This document shows positions 36,585 to 48,829 of a stretch of 64,000 bases of DNA, piece after piece. How positions within the stretch are numbered: position 1 is the stretch's first letter; each line of letters begins with the position of its first letter. Where the stretch lies: NCBI RefSeq assembly GCF_022201045.2, contig NC_068558.1:434001-498000 (forward strand). The letters are read 5' to 3'. Below the pieces are notes generated by a model, which worked only from the letters and a program-made list of their open reading frames with translations, had not been told where the DNA came from and did no database searches. The stretch is from Citrus sinensis. Taxonomy: Eukaryota; Streptophyta; Magnoliopsida; Sapindales; Rutaceae. Both the position numbers and the translations under genes were made by a program.

Positions 36585-38937
36585 CTAGTTCTTGAATACA
36601 CCTGAATCCTGCATCCTGGAAAGTGCCTTTTCAAACTGGCTCCATCTCTGGTCCAGTGTCCCAAGGTACCCAACCGACATTCTAACCAGGCCTGCGGAAA
36701 TTCCCGCGAGGGCCTTCTCTTCAGCATTCAGCTCACTACTTGTGCTACTACCAGAGCATGACATTAGAGTCTCATAGTAGCCCAAGCTGACTGCCATGAA
36801 CCCAAATTGGGCATAATTTTGCAAGTAGTTCATCAGCCGATTGGCCTTCTCTTCGGTTTCCATGTCCAAGCAGAGAAGCCCACCGAACCCATATTCTTTA
36901 TTGGCCATGGACTTCAAAAGCTCGTGATGTGGATGATCTTCAAGGCCTGGGTATAAAACTTTGAGGCCCAGCTTCTTCATTCTTCTGGCAAAAATTAAAG
37001 CCCGGTGGCAATGCTCCTTCATTCTCAGGCCCAAGTGAGGAATTCTCTCTGATAATTCAAAGGCAACCTTCGGATTCATGGTTGGGCCCAACAGCATCAA
37101 GGCTCCTTGGTGAAGGTCCATCATAGAGTTCACAAGGTTCGCTGGCCCACAAACAGCACCTGACCCATGGAATTTCATAAATTTTACATCATTGCTTCAG
37201 CTTATGTTGTGAAAGTGAGCACAATAAGACAGATGGGAATATTCCATTCCCAACGAAATAAGTGGGAAATCCAAACAGAGAATTAAATACTAATAATAAA
37301 ACAAGTCATATTTCATGCGGGACACGTGAAGAGACCAAATTATTAAATAAGCAGTAACAGGAAATGAAACGCCCTTACTTTTTGGGCAAGTTCAATTTCA
37401 ATTTGAATGCGAAATTCGACCAAAGCGCGCACAGAGATTAACATACCAAGTGAAAACAAACACAAGATCAAAAACCGCACACGACATCTTTAGATCCTAC
37501 AAGTACGAACATATCTCTTATCCGAAAAATCGTTGTCAAGAACCAAAAGAATTGGCTAATTAAAATTTGACATCCCCCAATAAGGGCAGAACAGCTGTTG
37601 GCATGCACGCAGAAAACTGAAAAGTGAATAAGACAGCCATAAATATAATTCACGAGAGGAAAAATCACAAACAAAACAAGGCGGAAAAAAAAAAAAAAAT
37701 TGTTGTCCTGTTCGATGTCCGAAATGTATTATAGATGTCATATTAATGCTTGTATATATTATTAGCCAATGCAATCAACGTCCTAAGACACCATTCACAC
37801 ACCCTTTAGATCACGACACGTGTATAAGAATCAGATTAATTATAGCAATTTATATTAAGAATCTAGACAGACAGTATACACAACTAGACAAGCGTAATCC
37901 AATAGAGTGATGTCGGATTGATCATGAATGATATTGATGATACACCATCATACATACCTGCAATGATATCGGCCCCACCACTGATAAACTTGGAGATGCT
38001 GTGCACAACGACATCAGCTCCGAGCCGAGCCGGCGACAGAACCAGTGGAGAAAATGTGTTATCCACCACGACGGTAACTCCCTTATCGTGAGCCAAACGG
38101 CTCAGCTCGGGGATATTAGCCACGGCGAGCGTAGGGTTAGAGATGGACTCAAAGTACAGCACCTTTGTCCTTCCTTGAACAATTGCACTATTCACCATCT
38201 CGTGATCGCTGATGTCGACGAACGTCGTCGTTATGTTGCAAGCCCTCGGGAAAAAGTGGGTCAGCAAAGCATGAGTCCCGCCATAGAGTGTACGCGCTGC
38301 CACCACGTGTCCTCCACTGCTGCATAGTTGCATCAATACGGACGAAATTGCAGACATACCTGCCTTATCTCAATTCAGTTCAATTCAATACGGTATATTA
38401 TACTATGTACTCCAGTGCGTGTGCGTCCAACCCAACCCAATAAAATCAAATTAATTTAATTTTCAGATAAAAATAATTTAATAAAAGAAAATTTAGTAAT
38501 CTTTTTTTAATTATAAATAAAATAAAATAATTATTTCTCTAATAATTAATTAATTAATTATATTACATACCGCTGGCGGTGCAATAAGCGGCCTCGGTTC
38601 CTTCGAGAGCCGCCATCTGACGGCTGAGATTTAAGACAGTGGGGTTAAAGTGACGGCTGTAGATGAAGAAATCACGGTCGGGGCCAAGCTCGCCGGCGAA
38701 CATGCGGCGCATGGTCTCGGGCTCCATGACAGTGAAGGTGGCAGAGGCTTCGATGGACATGTTAACGCCACCGTGTTCACCAAACTCATGCCTGGCACTG
38801 GCTAATGCAGCAGCAGGGTCCTCCCATGCTGCTGCAGTCGATAACATTGATTTCTTCGTCTTATAAAGATCATCGCCGTCGGTTTCCTCCGTCCCCGCCG
38901 ATCTTTTCTTGCTAGATAGCACAAAGCATTCGGCCAT
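36585..38937 (-). CDS. MGL: Methionine gamma-lyase
   Basis: Three exons on the minus strand, 38571-38937, 37958-38359 and 36585-37159, join cleanly (GT-AG, phases closing at TASG|MSAI and IIAG|AVCG) to give 447 residues, against about 441 in Arabidopsis. It is a Cys/Met-metabolism PLP enzyme (fold type I). Seen are SRHFNPT (94-100), the substrate and cofactor region YCTASGMSAISS, ARTLYGGTHAL, SNPTL, the cofactor aspartate in VVDNTF (D222) and the Schiff-base lysine K246 in HSISKFISGGAD. The C-terminal half has GPTMNPKVAFELSERIPHLG and LVRMSVGYLGT. It splits methionine into methanethiol, 2-oxobutanoate and ammonia in the cytosol, feeding isoleucine synthesis and methionine turnover. The N-terminal 40 residues are variable and show no clear targeting peptide. 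A TATA box precedes it. Confidence 0.95.
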
Positions 38938-39050
38938 TTGATCTTTAATTTTTTTTTTTTTTTTATATTCGAGGATCTAATTCTAGGCTGATGATCAATA
39001 TGTATTGGTCTTGGACTTGGGGTTTTGATCAACAACGTTACGGGGCGATG

Positions 39051-39060
39051 CTTTTATAGA
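39051..39060 (-). promoter_or_regulatory. TATA box of the methionine gamma-lyase gene
   Basis: The minus strand reads tctataaaag, 114-123 bp upstream of the ATG. Confidence 0.6.
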
Positions 39061-41670
39061 GCGTTGTGAGTTGGGGTTTTCCAATTAGTGTGTGTGTCAG
39101 AATTGGATTGTTCGTATTTATGTATTTATTAATTAATTAAATTACAATGAATCTGGTTATTTTTACGGACTATAGTGGAATCCAAAAAACTTTTCTTTTT
39201 TTTTTTTTTGTGCCCTCTTCTCTTTGCAAAATTAATAATACGCTGCCTACCACATACATGCACACATACATAATTAAGAAAGGTCACAAACGGAAAACTC
39301 TTGATTTGGGACCTAAATATCTTGCAACCATGATCCGTGCTAGCTGCTGCGACCTGCGTTCAGGAGGTCATTAATATTAATTAACTGCTAGCACAAATAT
39401 TACGGATAATTTTATAAAACTTTTGCATCATATAAGTAGGCCTTCGGGGGCTGATCGACCGATTTTAAGTAATTTCATCTAAATAGTCAATCGAGTTCGA
39501 ATTTTATGAAAGATAGAGGACTTTAAAAATTATACCCTTTTCCCAGCTCAGGGGCGACTCAATCATATTTTAGACCTTAGGCAAATTGTTTTAATTAGGC
39601 CTTCTAAAAACTTTGAGGTAAAATGTATATTTTAATTTTATTAAAATTTTATTTATTTAAAATCAATTTCTCTAGTTTCTAAGATGCATAATTATTAATT
39701 AAATTTTTATGTTCTAATTTTCCTAATATATCCTTCTCAATAAACAATATAGTGAACCTATTTAATATTTCCTATGATATAGTTGATCTTAAATAATTTT
39801 TTTATCAATGACTCCTTTTTGAGATCAAACTAACTTTTCTATTCTTCTCTTGTTTTTGAAGTTTTTTGCATCCTAATGCATATTTTTTTAGTAGACATTT
39901 TTTCCCTACTGAAACAAGAGTAATAAGCAAACAATTATGTTAGATAATTATAAGAAAACAACCTATGAACACAATAATATTTTTAAAAAGAAACAAAAAT
40001 TACTGAATAACATAATTAATTAATAAGATAATGGAAAGCTAGAATCCGAAAATTTGAGAACTTTAACTTTGATGTATTGAGCCTTTGAGTAGCAGTGATC
40101 AATGAAAAGTAGAGTAGACAAAATAGTTTTTTTCACTAGAGCAATGAAGGTTTCATGTGTTTTTTTATTGAAAAAAATATTAATGGATAATAATTTTTAA
40201 AAATATGTGGCTTTTATAGAGTTTTAAATAAAATATATGGAGGAAATAAATGGGATTAAAATTGTTAATTAAAATGTTAAAAGAGGACTTTGTAAGAATT
40301 TTGTGGTTTATTTATAGAAAATATAATTATAAAATAATAATTAATATAAATCAATAATTAATAATTATAATTTAAAAATAAAATTAGGAGACTTTATCTA
40401 TGAGGCTCTAAACAAAAACAACCGTATGAATTGATTAGAGGGAGAGCCGCCATTGTCGGAGCTTTAATCACAGCTAAGAAAGATGGGTAGGTAAATATGA
40501 AAAAAAGCTAAAAAAAATTCAAAAGCAAGGGAGGGCAGGATCTGTTATCTGCGGATGGTGATGTATCATGGCTGGATGCCCTTACGCAACTATGCATGTC
40601 GTTTCCGAATTCCGATTGCGTGGGCCCTGACACCATTCAAATTTGCCACTTAACTAGCAATCTGGCAACTCTTTTTACACCCACAAATTAAACTTGTGCG
40701 GATAAATAAAATAAGAAAAAAAATGAAAAAGCAGACATTCTCTATTGATATTATAATTAAATTATAACTTATATTATATAAAGTTATTACTGATATTTAT
40801 AAATCTATTTTGATTGGGCTTAATTTGTATTTTTAATATTCGAAAATACTATTGATATTTATAAATAAGTGAAAGACTAAAAGTTCCGTAATACTTTTAT
40901 GAGGTGGAACGACTATGATCATACATATGCTCTAATTTGAGCATTTGCCATTAAAAAGTACAACTGTTTTTCATTTTGGTGCATTTTAGCAGTTGCTTTC
41001 GTGATGTTTTTTTTTTTTTTTTTTCTGGGAAGAATTTTAACTACTATTAATTGGAACATTTGCGTGCTTTCAATTTACCTTTTTATCACGAGTAAGTTTT
41101 AACTAAAATCACAGGTGAATAAGAAAAGAGGAACACCAAAAACTCCCTCGTTTTTTTTTTTTTTTTTTTTTTTATAATAAACGAGATAAAGGCCAAACTA
41201 CTGGAGATCGCCCATTTTGCTTTTATTGCCTGCATCCATATAATTTTCATAAATAGCACTTAATCATCCCTTGAACGTCGTCACTTATATATTGTGTCTC
41301 AAAACATGCGTTCTGATTGAGATCTGGTCACTTACCGCCCTAATGACGAAGCAATTAGGCTAGCTCTAGCTCTATTATTCATGCACAAATTTGATATCAA
41401 CGTACGGACCAACAAATGATTGACTGAAAGAAAGAAGTAAAAACTAATAATGGTATTGTAATGAGTTAATAATAACAAACAGATTAGAATTAAGGTTGAC
41501 TCTTTTAAACTAGCACTAAGTTGAAGCGTCATCAAAGACGTTAAATTGGGAAGCTAGCTGATTATTGCTAGTCCATCAACGATATCCCCACGTGCTTTTT
41601 CGAAATAAAGTATTGTTAAGGGGGAAAAAAAAAAAACTTTGCATGTGGCTGGGGGATATTATAGTAGGAT

Positions 41671-41693
41671 GGGGGGGGGGGGGGGGGGGGGGG
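41671..41693. repeat. Homopolymer of 23 G
   Basis: Twenty-three consecutive G on the plus strand, preceded by aggat and followed by ataagcg. G runs this long are rare in plant DNA and difficult for polymerases, so the exact length is doubtful. Confidence 0.85.
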
Positions 41694-44206
41694 ATAAGCG
41701 TTTAATCCATCATCGGAAAAAGTCTTAGTGTTCATCCAAATGTGCACGTATCTCATTCTTAACTTAGTCAATTAAAGTTGGCAAACGAATTGATTCCTGT
41801 CCGTTTATTTTTATTTTTTTTTTCTTTTTTACGTACCCCCACCGAACTATGACGATAATGAAAGATGTTCGCAAACATCTATCTAATAGCTTCCAAATTC
41901 CAAATGTGACGGAACTACAATGGAAGAAATTAAGCCTTGATACATATATATATATATATATACATACATTGCAACTTGCAAAAAGAGGCCACAGAGTATG
42001 ACAAATTAGCTTTAATTTGGAGACGAACATGCCACGCTCCCTCCCTCTTTGTTATTTTTTGTTTTTTTTTTGGTGCTGTCTGTGTGGGGATTCCAAAACT
42101 TATCACACTAAATATATTACTAATCTGTGTTGACCGACTGCTTATTCTCACGTGATTTGCATTTTCTCTTGCATCCTTCCACGCCTCATTATTCTCTTGT
42201 ATATCCGGGCAAACCAAGTAGGAAAAAATTAAAGCGTTCACATACAAATTTATTATTTTTTGTTTTAGTCCATGGGAAACCGCGTGGGGTTATACATGTG
42301 GACTTTTTCTTTATCTTTTTATAATTATTATTATTTTTCATATAAAATAAAATAAAAGATCGATTATAACTGGTGGTTAGTAAATAAGAAGAAGAAGAAG
42401 AAAAAGATTAGCGCTAATTGTAATAATCATACACTGCACAAACTGTTAAAATTTGCGTATTCAGTCCACTAATTTGGATCTCATACAAACGATTCCCTGT
42501 GAGTGTGACTGGAAAAGGAGTCATTCAGGTCTCTGCATTATTTTGTACAGTAATGTCTTGTTCATGTCCCGAAAGAAAAAAAAAAAAAACTCCATCCAAC
42601 TCAGAAGCAGACGACAATTTCCTCTTATCATCATCTTCTTGAAAATTTTCTTCTGTTTATCGTTTTGGAACTTGACAAAAAGCCACGTCGGAGGTGGAGC
42701 CCACACTGCATTGCGGATGCTGTGATCGGACACCCGGCCCCACTTATCTTTGTACCCATTCTTGGAATGCCAAGTGTTTTTTGTCGTCCTCGCATCCCTT
42801 ATCCTTTGCTTACTTTGCATTGAAACTAAAGCAAAGGCCTGGAGTCCTATTTTAAAATCCATAATAGCACATTTCAATTTCAATTAACTTCACTTTTATA
42901 ACACGGAACGGTTCCAATGAAATGGAAGATAAGAAACTTAATAATAATTTTAAGGCTTCAAGTTGACAATCAGCAAAATAACACATGGTAAGCATATCTC
43001 AAATAGTAGTTTATTACTAATGACCAGATTTGATGATAAAGAAAGTCTTCAATTGTATTTTAGACGCATATAACCACAACCCATTAGCCTTCTTAGTATG
43101 TGTGATAACGCAGACTTTTCTCGGGCCAAGGTATTTGGAAAAGAATATATATTCCTATTCAATCAAATTGATTATAATTTATTTTTGGGTCAGTTTCGAA
43201 TTATTTTTAGAAGATTTTAAAGTAATTTAAAAAATTAAAAAATAATTTTAGTCTTTTATAATTTTTTTAGAAATTACTTTTAACAAAATCATCTTATTCT
43301 ACCTTAGATTTTGAAAAACATTGGAAAAGTAGCTTCTTAAAATTTATTTTTAAGAATTCATTTCATACTTAATACAATTCCATATATATTCTTATATATA
43401 TATATATTATAAAATCTAAAATTATCCCTATTAATTAGGATATTAAATTATTAACTTTATTACTAATTACATTAAGATAACAAAATATAAAATAAAATTA
43501 ATAATATAAATATATAATTTTATTTATCAATTAAAAATCATTTATATACATGTTTATAAATGTGTAAATAATTTTTTTAAAACAATATATCTAATTTAAC
43601 CATTTGCATTCTTACAATAGTTTAACAGTAAAATTTACTAAATATATACAATTGCTTTTCAAACTCATAGTACTATTAGGAATACATTTTATCAAAACTT
43701 TTAATTGATTCTCTTCATAACTGATTATTTATGTAACATAGTTACTAACAATTATTTTAAAACCTATAGTATTACCAAATTTCCCTTAATCTGACTATAA
43801 TCTATAAATTTGTGCAAACTAAATATTTCTTACAACATTTTTTTTAGCATTTCAATAATTCAATCCTTTCCGCACCAATATGAGAGGAGTTCCAACCCTA
43901 GACCCTTTATTTTTAACCTAAGATATTTTACAAAGTCTACTAGTTGGCACTCATGTATTTTACAATAACTTGAATGCCATGTTAACAAATTTGGTAATAC
44001 TATAATTTTAAAAATAATTTTTGTCAATTGTACTATAGAAAATAATTAGTTGTGATTGGAAAAGAATTAGTTAAATGTAGATTTTATTTTATAAACTATT
44101 ACGAATTTTAGGGCCAATTTGAGTTTGATGCTGCATAATTATGAAATAATTTGCTTCTTTTGTACTGATAAAATAATAAATTGGACAAAAAAAAAATTCT
44201 TATTTA

Positions 44207-44588
44207 GTGCATGTTTGATATAACTTATTTAATAGCCATAAGTGGTTATTTAATCCAATAAACTCTTATCATAATTTTTTTTTGTTTGGTTGTTTTTCTA
44301 ATAGAGATTTTAAAGTTTAAATAAACTATTTTGTCTCTACTAGTAAAGCTCAAATTTTGGGCTTTTGCAAGTAGAGGTTGAAAAGTTTTTTTTTAAATGT
44401 TAAAATATCTAAAATATCCTCTATTTATTTTATAATTTTATTTTATTATTCTCATAACATAATTTTAAAAAACTTGTCTATTAAAGTAAGTTCGTAAATT
44501 TTTAATAAAAGCTCTTATTGACAACCAAATAACAATTTTTTTTTTTTATAAAAGCTTTACTTGAAAAACCATATCAAACCAAGCCTTA
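44207..44588. mobile_element. Possible degenerate MITE
   Basis: The left end tagtgcatgtttgatataac and the right end read on the minus strand, taaggcttggtttgatatgg, are alike. aagctcttattgacaaccaa, aaagctttacttgaaaaacc and similar words repeat inside. No certain target duplication. Confidence 0.35.
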
Positions 44589-45665
44589 GTAAATTGTACT
44601 GTTGAGAGTCTTATAAGTTTTAAAAGTAAATCATATATTTTTAACAAATTTTGTTATTAAATAATTATTTTATTGTATAATGACAAAAATAGACGTAAGT
44701 TTAAGATAACTAAATGCATCATTCCCATTTTTCAAACACACAAGTTTACATAAAGTCAAATAAAAATTAATAATAAACCAATTAAATTAAAAGTAAAAGA
44801 AAAGAATAATAAATAAAAACAATTCAAAAACTACTTTTAAAAAATAACCCCTAGCGACTTTTATATAGTATGAAGCTATTTGTATTCTAAAAAAAATTTT
44901 GAACAGTTTTTTACTTAAGACATTCTATGAAATTTTTTAAATATAAATAAATTACTCACACCACTCTTGAAAATTCTAAAACATACCTCAATCAAACCCC
45001 TGCCATTACTTTTTTTTTCCTCACTACACCCATAAAACTTGTTCTCTTTGATGGTTTATCGCCATGGGCACCCTTTTCATTTTATTAGATTGATGGTTAC
45101 AAGGACAAAAATATCAATAAAATAATTCTACGTTAGCCATAAACAAAAGCAACTTAATAAGTTATCTGGGATTTACTTTTTATGAAAACGCCAAGTTAGG
45201 TTCCAAAAACTAAGAACCATTAAAATACCAAGACTCTGGTTAGTAATGAAGTCAAATCTCTCCCCATGAAAGTAAAAAGTGCACGAAGCTTGGACGTTTA
45301 TTGAACAATGGATAGGAACCTGGAGACATAAGATTTCGTAATTTTTCTTTTTCAGTGCCATTATTCAAGAATTTTAATCTTCAAATAGGCTCCGAAAAGA
45401 TTATAAGAGTCTATAGAATCCGACAACATTAGCTCATTTTATTTAAACATACGCTTTAGATGTGACAAACCCATAATTAAAATTCTACTTTACTGTTCTT
45501 CATAAGCCAATTGGGTGCATAAATATTAAATAACATAAATTCATGATGCAGGAGAGTATTTTCAGCTAAGCTGCAACAACGGCATGACTGCAAGGGCATT
45601 TTAAATGATATGAACCCATTCATACTTTCAAATCAATTGACATGTATGAATAGGCTATTCGACAA

Positions 45666-48600
45666 CTATACTTCTAGGCTATTCAAGCCCTCTGAAATTT
45701 GTTGCACATCTTTCAGGTCACTAAAACATGGAAAAGCATTGGATGAGGCTCTCTCCAGATGCTCGAGGAAATCCATCACCACAGGATCCGTCCATGGTGA
45801 TCCAAAAGGAGCTTCAGGGCCGGCAACCCATCCCAGGTGACCACCTTTGGGGGTCAATATTAACAAACAATTTGGGTTTGCCTGAGATAACAGTGACAGA
45901 CTTCATCAGAAATGTTATTTGCAAAGGGAAGAGAAAATTATGCAAAGATAGTACAGCCACAAAGAAAAACGACAATGTTAGTCATACGGAGCCCCAGTCA
46001 ACTAACAATCTTATCACCCGTCACCAAAGAAATATATATCCAACTTGATATCATGTGATAAAAGGAAAAAACAGACAGGAAGGCTTCATTTGCTGGATAG
46101 CAGCACATACCTTGATATCTTCACGAGGAATTCCCCGAGAAGGAGCAATTGGATCATTTTGAGCCTGCAAACCACAGAAAACTTGTCAATTTACAGCAGT
46201 ACTACTGCAGTCCCACATGTTTTATCACACAGAAGATTGAGCCAGTCCAAACTGAAAAGAAATGAAAAACAATTACAGATTTTCTAACCATAACTCAAGA
46301 AAACCACATCGAAATGAAAAATTGGAATGCAGTCAATGCTGCAGTCCATTACCAGAGACATGAAAACCAACTCTTAAGATGAATCGTCATGATTGAAAGA
46401 GTCTGATTATTTTCCAGTCTCAACCCCTCAAACAGGCAACCCTCATACCAGATCATAAAATACATGAAAGAGATGACCATTTCTTCTCTTTCATCATTGC
46501 TTTATAGCTAGATTTCAATGCCAGGGAGAGCATTATGAAGGTGTACAATGAAAACATCCCCGGTATTCTCAAGCTCTACATGGAAATTTAAGATATAATG
46601 TATGCATAAAACCTGAAAATACTTCAAAATGAGCAGTAAGAAGGAATGATCAAAACTGTAATCAGCAAAACAGTTTTATACAGTTTAACCTCACCAGCAG
46701 ATATCAGAAACTTTGTCTTTGGAAATGATAGAAACATCCTACCTGGATGCAAAGCAAAGGAATGCGGATGTGTTTTACAGAATCTGAACTGCTTGAATTA
46801 GAGTAGTAGTCATCCACTGACTTGAAACCAAATGAAACTGCACCGATTCATAGAAAAATACTGTAAAGTGATGGCACACAACACAAAATCCCTCAGCCCA
46901 ATGAGAAGTTTTCCTATCAAGGAGGAAAAAGTACATACCACGGGTCAATCCATCATCAAACTGCCTGACAGACTTGGCATTAGCTGCCAGCGGAATATTA
47001 AATTCACCACCCACGTCTTCAAAGAGAAGAGCATGCCTGCATCAAAAGGAGCTTCTGATGACAGTGTCTAAACATAGAACCATCAACTTTAAAATGAAAT
47101 AACTGGCAGCCAGAGAAAAGCATTTTATCACATAATTACTTCTTGAAAATTCTACAGAGAGCACTAGCAAGAGCTTTGTCATAAACAATGTTAAAGCCCT
47201 TACGGAAATCTTGATCTGCAATGACCAAATTGAATGGATTACACAGTGAAACAGCCCCAGAAAGAGGGCAACTGTGAGATTCCTGCAAATAGCACATTAT
47301 AAAAATATAAGTAAAGCCTCAATTATATAGACCAGGTAGACAGAACAGTTTACAACATTCCAACTCTTCTAGGACCCTTTGAGATCAAAGCACCTTTTAA
47401 TGCATAATAATGAAGAACATTCTGTTAATTCTTAAATCATGGAAACCATTACCTCTATCTACAACGATATATTAAAGAAAAAAGAATGGCTGCAAATTTA
47501 TGGAGATAATTGAGGAATGGAATAGGTATTACATTAGAAGGGATCTATCTCATGAGCAAACATAAACACAAGTGGTGCACTATGCCCACAGCAATTATGC
47601 AAAGACAAGAAGAGGCAACATGGATCCAAAATTCTGAACCTCAATCCAAAAATTGAGCATGGATAAATCATTATCTTACATGACCCAAATAACGAATAAG
47701 AATATTTGCCCCAAGAGACCATCCAACTGCATACAAATGGGCTTTTGGGTACTTGGATCCAACATGTGCTACTACTTCTTGCATATCTCCTAAAAATGAC
47801 GCCGAATAGAACTGCACATCAGTGTAATGAAAAAAATTTTAAACTCTATCAAACCATTTCAGAAATTCCAATGCATATGGTATAAACAGTAACCTGAAAG
47901 AAAAGCAGTAGTACCTGAGGAGTTGTAACAGGGCTATCTCCGCAACCTCGACTATTGAACACCACAACTCGCCACCCTTTACTTCTCGCTCTAAGTAGCA
48001 TATGCCTGACGTATGAATCCTCACTCCCTCCTGTTAAACCTGGCTGCAATCACCAATCAAAATCAATATCTCCAGCAAAATAACCTTCCGTAACTGTTGT
48101 GCTTCTATTTAGCTTTAAAAACATTACCGAGTTTTACTAATCACTCAAGTCACCCTGCTTATATTTGAATGCCAATAATTTTTCGCAACACCTCAATCCC
48201 ATATATATATAAACACACGCACACATACATATACAAGACTGTGATCGGTGGTTATTGAATGAGATGAGAATGTAAACAGGTCCATCAAAAGCTCAGCACA
48301 TCTCATTAAATAATAAATAGCATGAGATACATAATCTTTCAAATTAGCTAATGAAGAATTAAAAATACTGGCACCAGTAATACGAGTACGCCACCGCCTC
48401 TATCTATCGAAGCGAAGAGTCACCAGAAAAATAAGAACAAAAACAAAAGAGTTCAAAGAGGAGAGGCCTAACCATCAAAATGAGGACGGGAGAATCGGGA
48501 GGCAAGAGTTGGTGGTCGCCGGAGATCCAGTCGAGAGCGACGGAGCCGTCGTCTTTGGTTCGGATACATTCCCGCTTGAGCTTGACGTCTGGGAGAGACC

Positions 48601-48829
48601 GAAAGAATGCGGCGAATATAGTCTCCACGTGGCAGTTCCAACCAATTACTGGAAACGGACTATACGGACGGCTCAGTGTCTTGAGAGCTGGAAGGAATGT
48701 GTGAAGTGCACCGCCTGTGACCTCTAGCGAGGGATGGGGATGATTATAGGGCATAGCTTTGGTGCTGACGTGGACAGAGGTAATTGGACGGATCAGACGA
48801 AGGTGCTGGGGAGCCGGCATGGAGCCCAT
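45666..48829 (-). CDS. Alpha/beta hydrolase, EMB8-like (AB-hydrolase YheT family)
   Basis: Eight exons on the minus strand, 48473-48829, 47915-48043, 47680-47811, 47140-47282, 46939-47036, 46743-46837, 46111-46164 and 45666-45881, join with GT-AG sites and closed phases to 407 residues, the length I recall for the Arabidopsis homologue. The fold signature is intact: PGLTGGSEDSYVRHML with VVVFNSRGCGDSPVTTPQ, nucleophile elbow GWSLGAN (Ser194), acid in AQNDPIAP (Asp322) and base in TPKGGHLGW (His351). HVETIFAAFFRS near residue 70 is the family's N-terminal mark. The family name comes from a transcript enriched in spruce embryos; the plant substrate is unknown, and esterase or acyl-transfer activity is inferred from relatives. 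Chloroplast or membrane location is possible but not shown by a clear signal. Confidence 0.93.

Larger units (their letters stand above)
39061..45665. other. Gene-free region between MGL and the EMB8-like gene
   Basis: It opens with the MGL promoter. From about 39545 to 40430 a stretch beginning ggggcgactcaatcat and ending gaggctctaaacaaaaac looks like an old dispersed repeat. There are T runs near 41010 and 41150, a 23-base G run at 41671, a (TA)n tract near 41943, and a possible MITE at 44207-44588. Open frames such as 42521-42883 have no domain. Confidence 0.45.

Noticed and set aside
48480..48727. Plus-strand open frames opposite the first exon of the EMB8-like gene
   Set aside because: They are antisense shadows of a well-supported exon.
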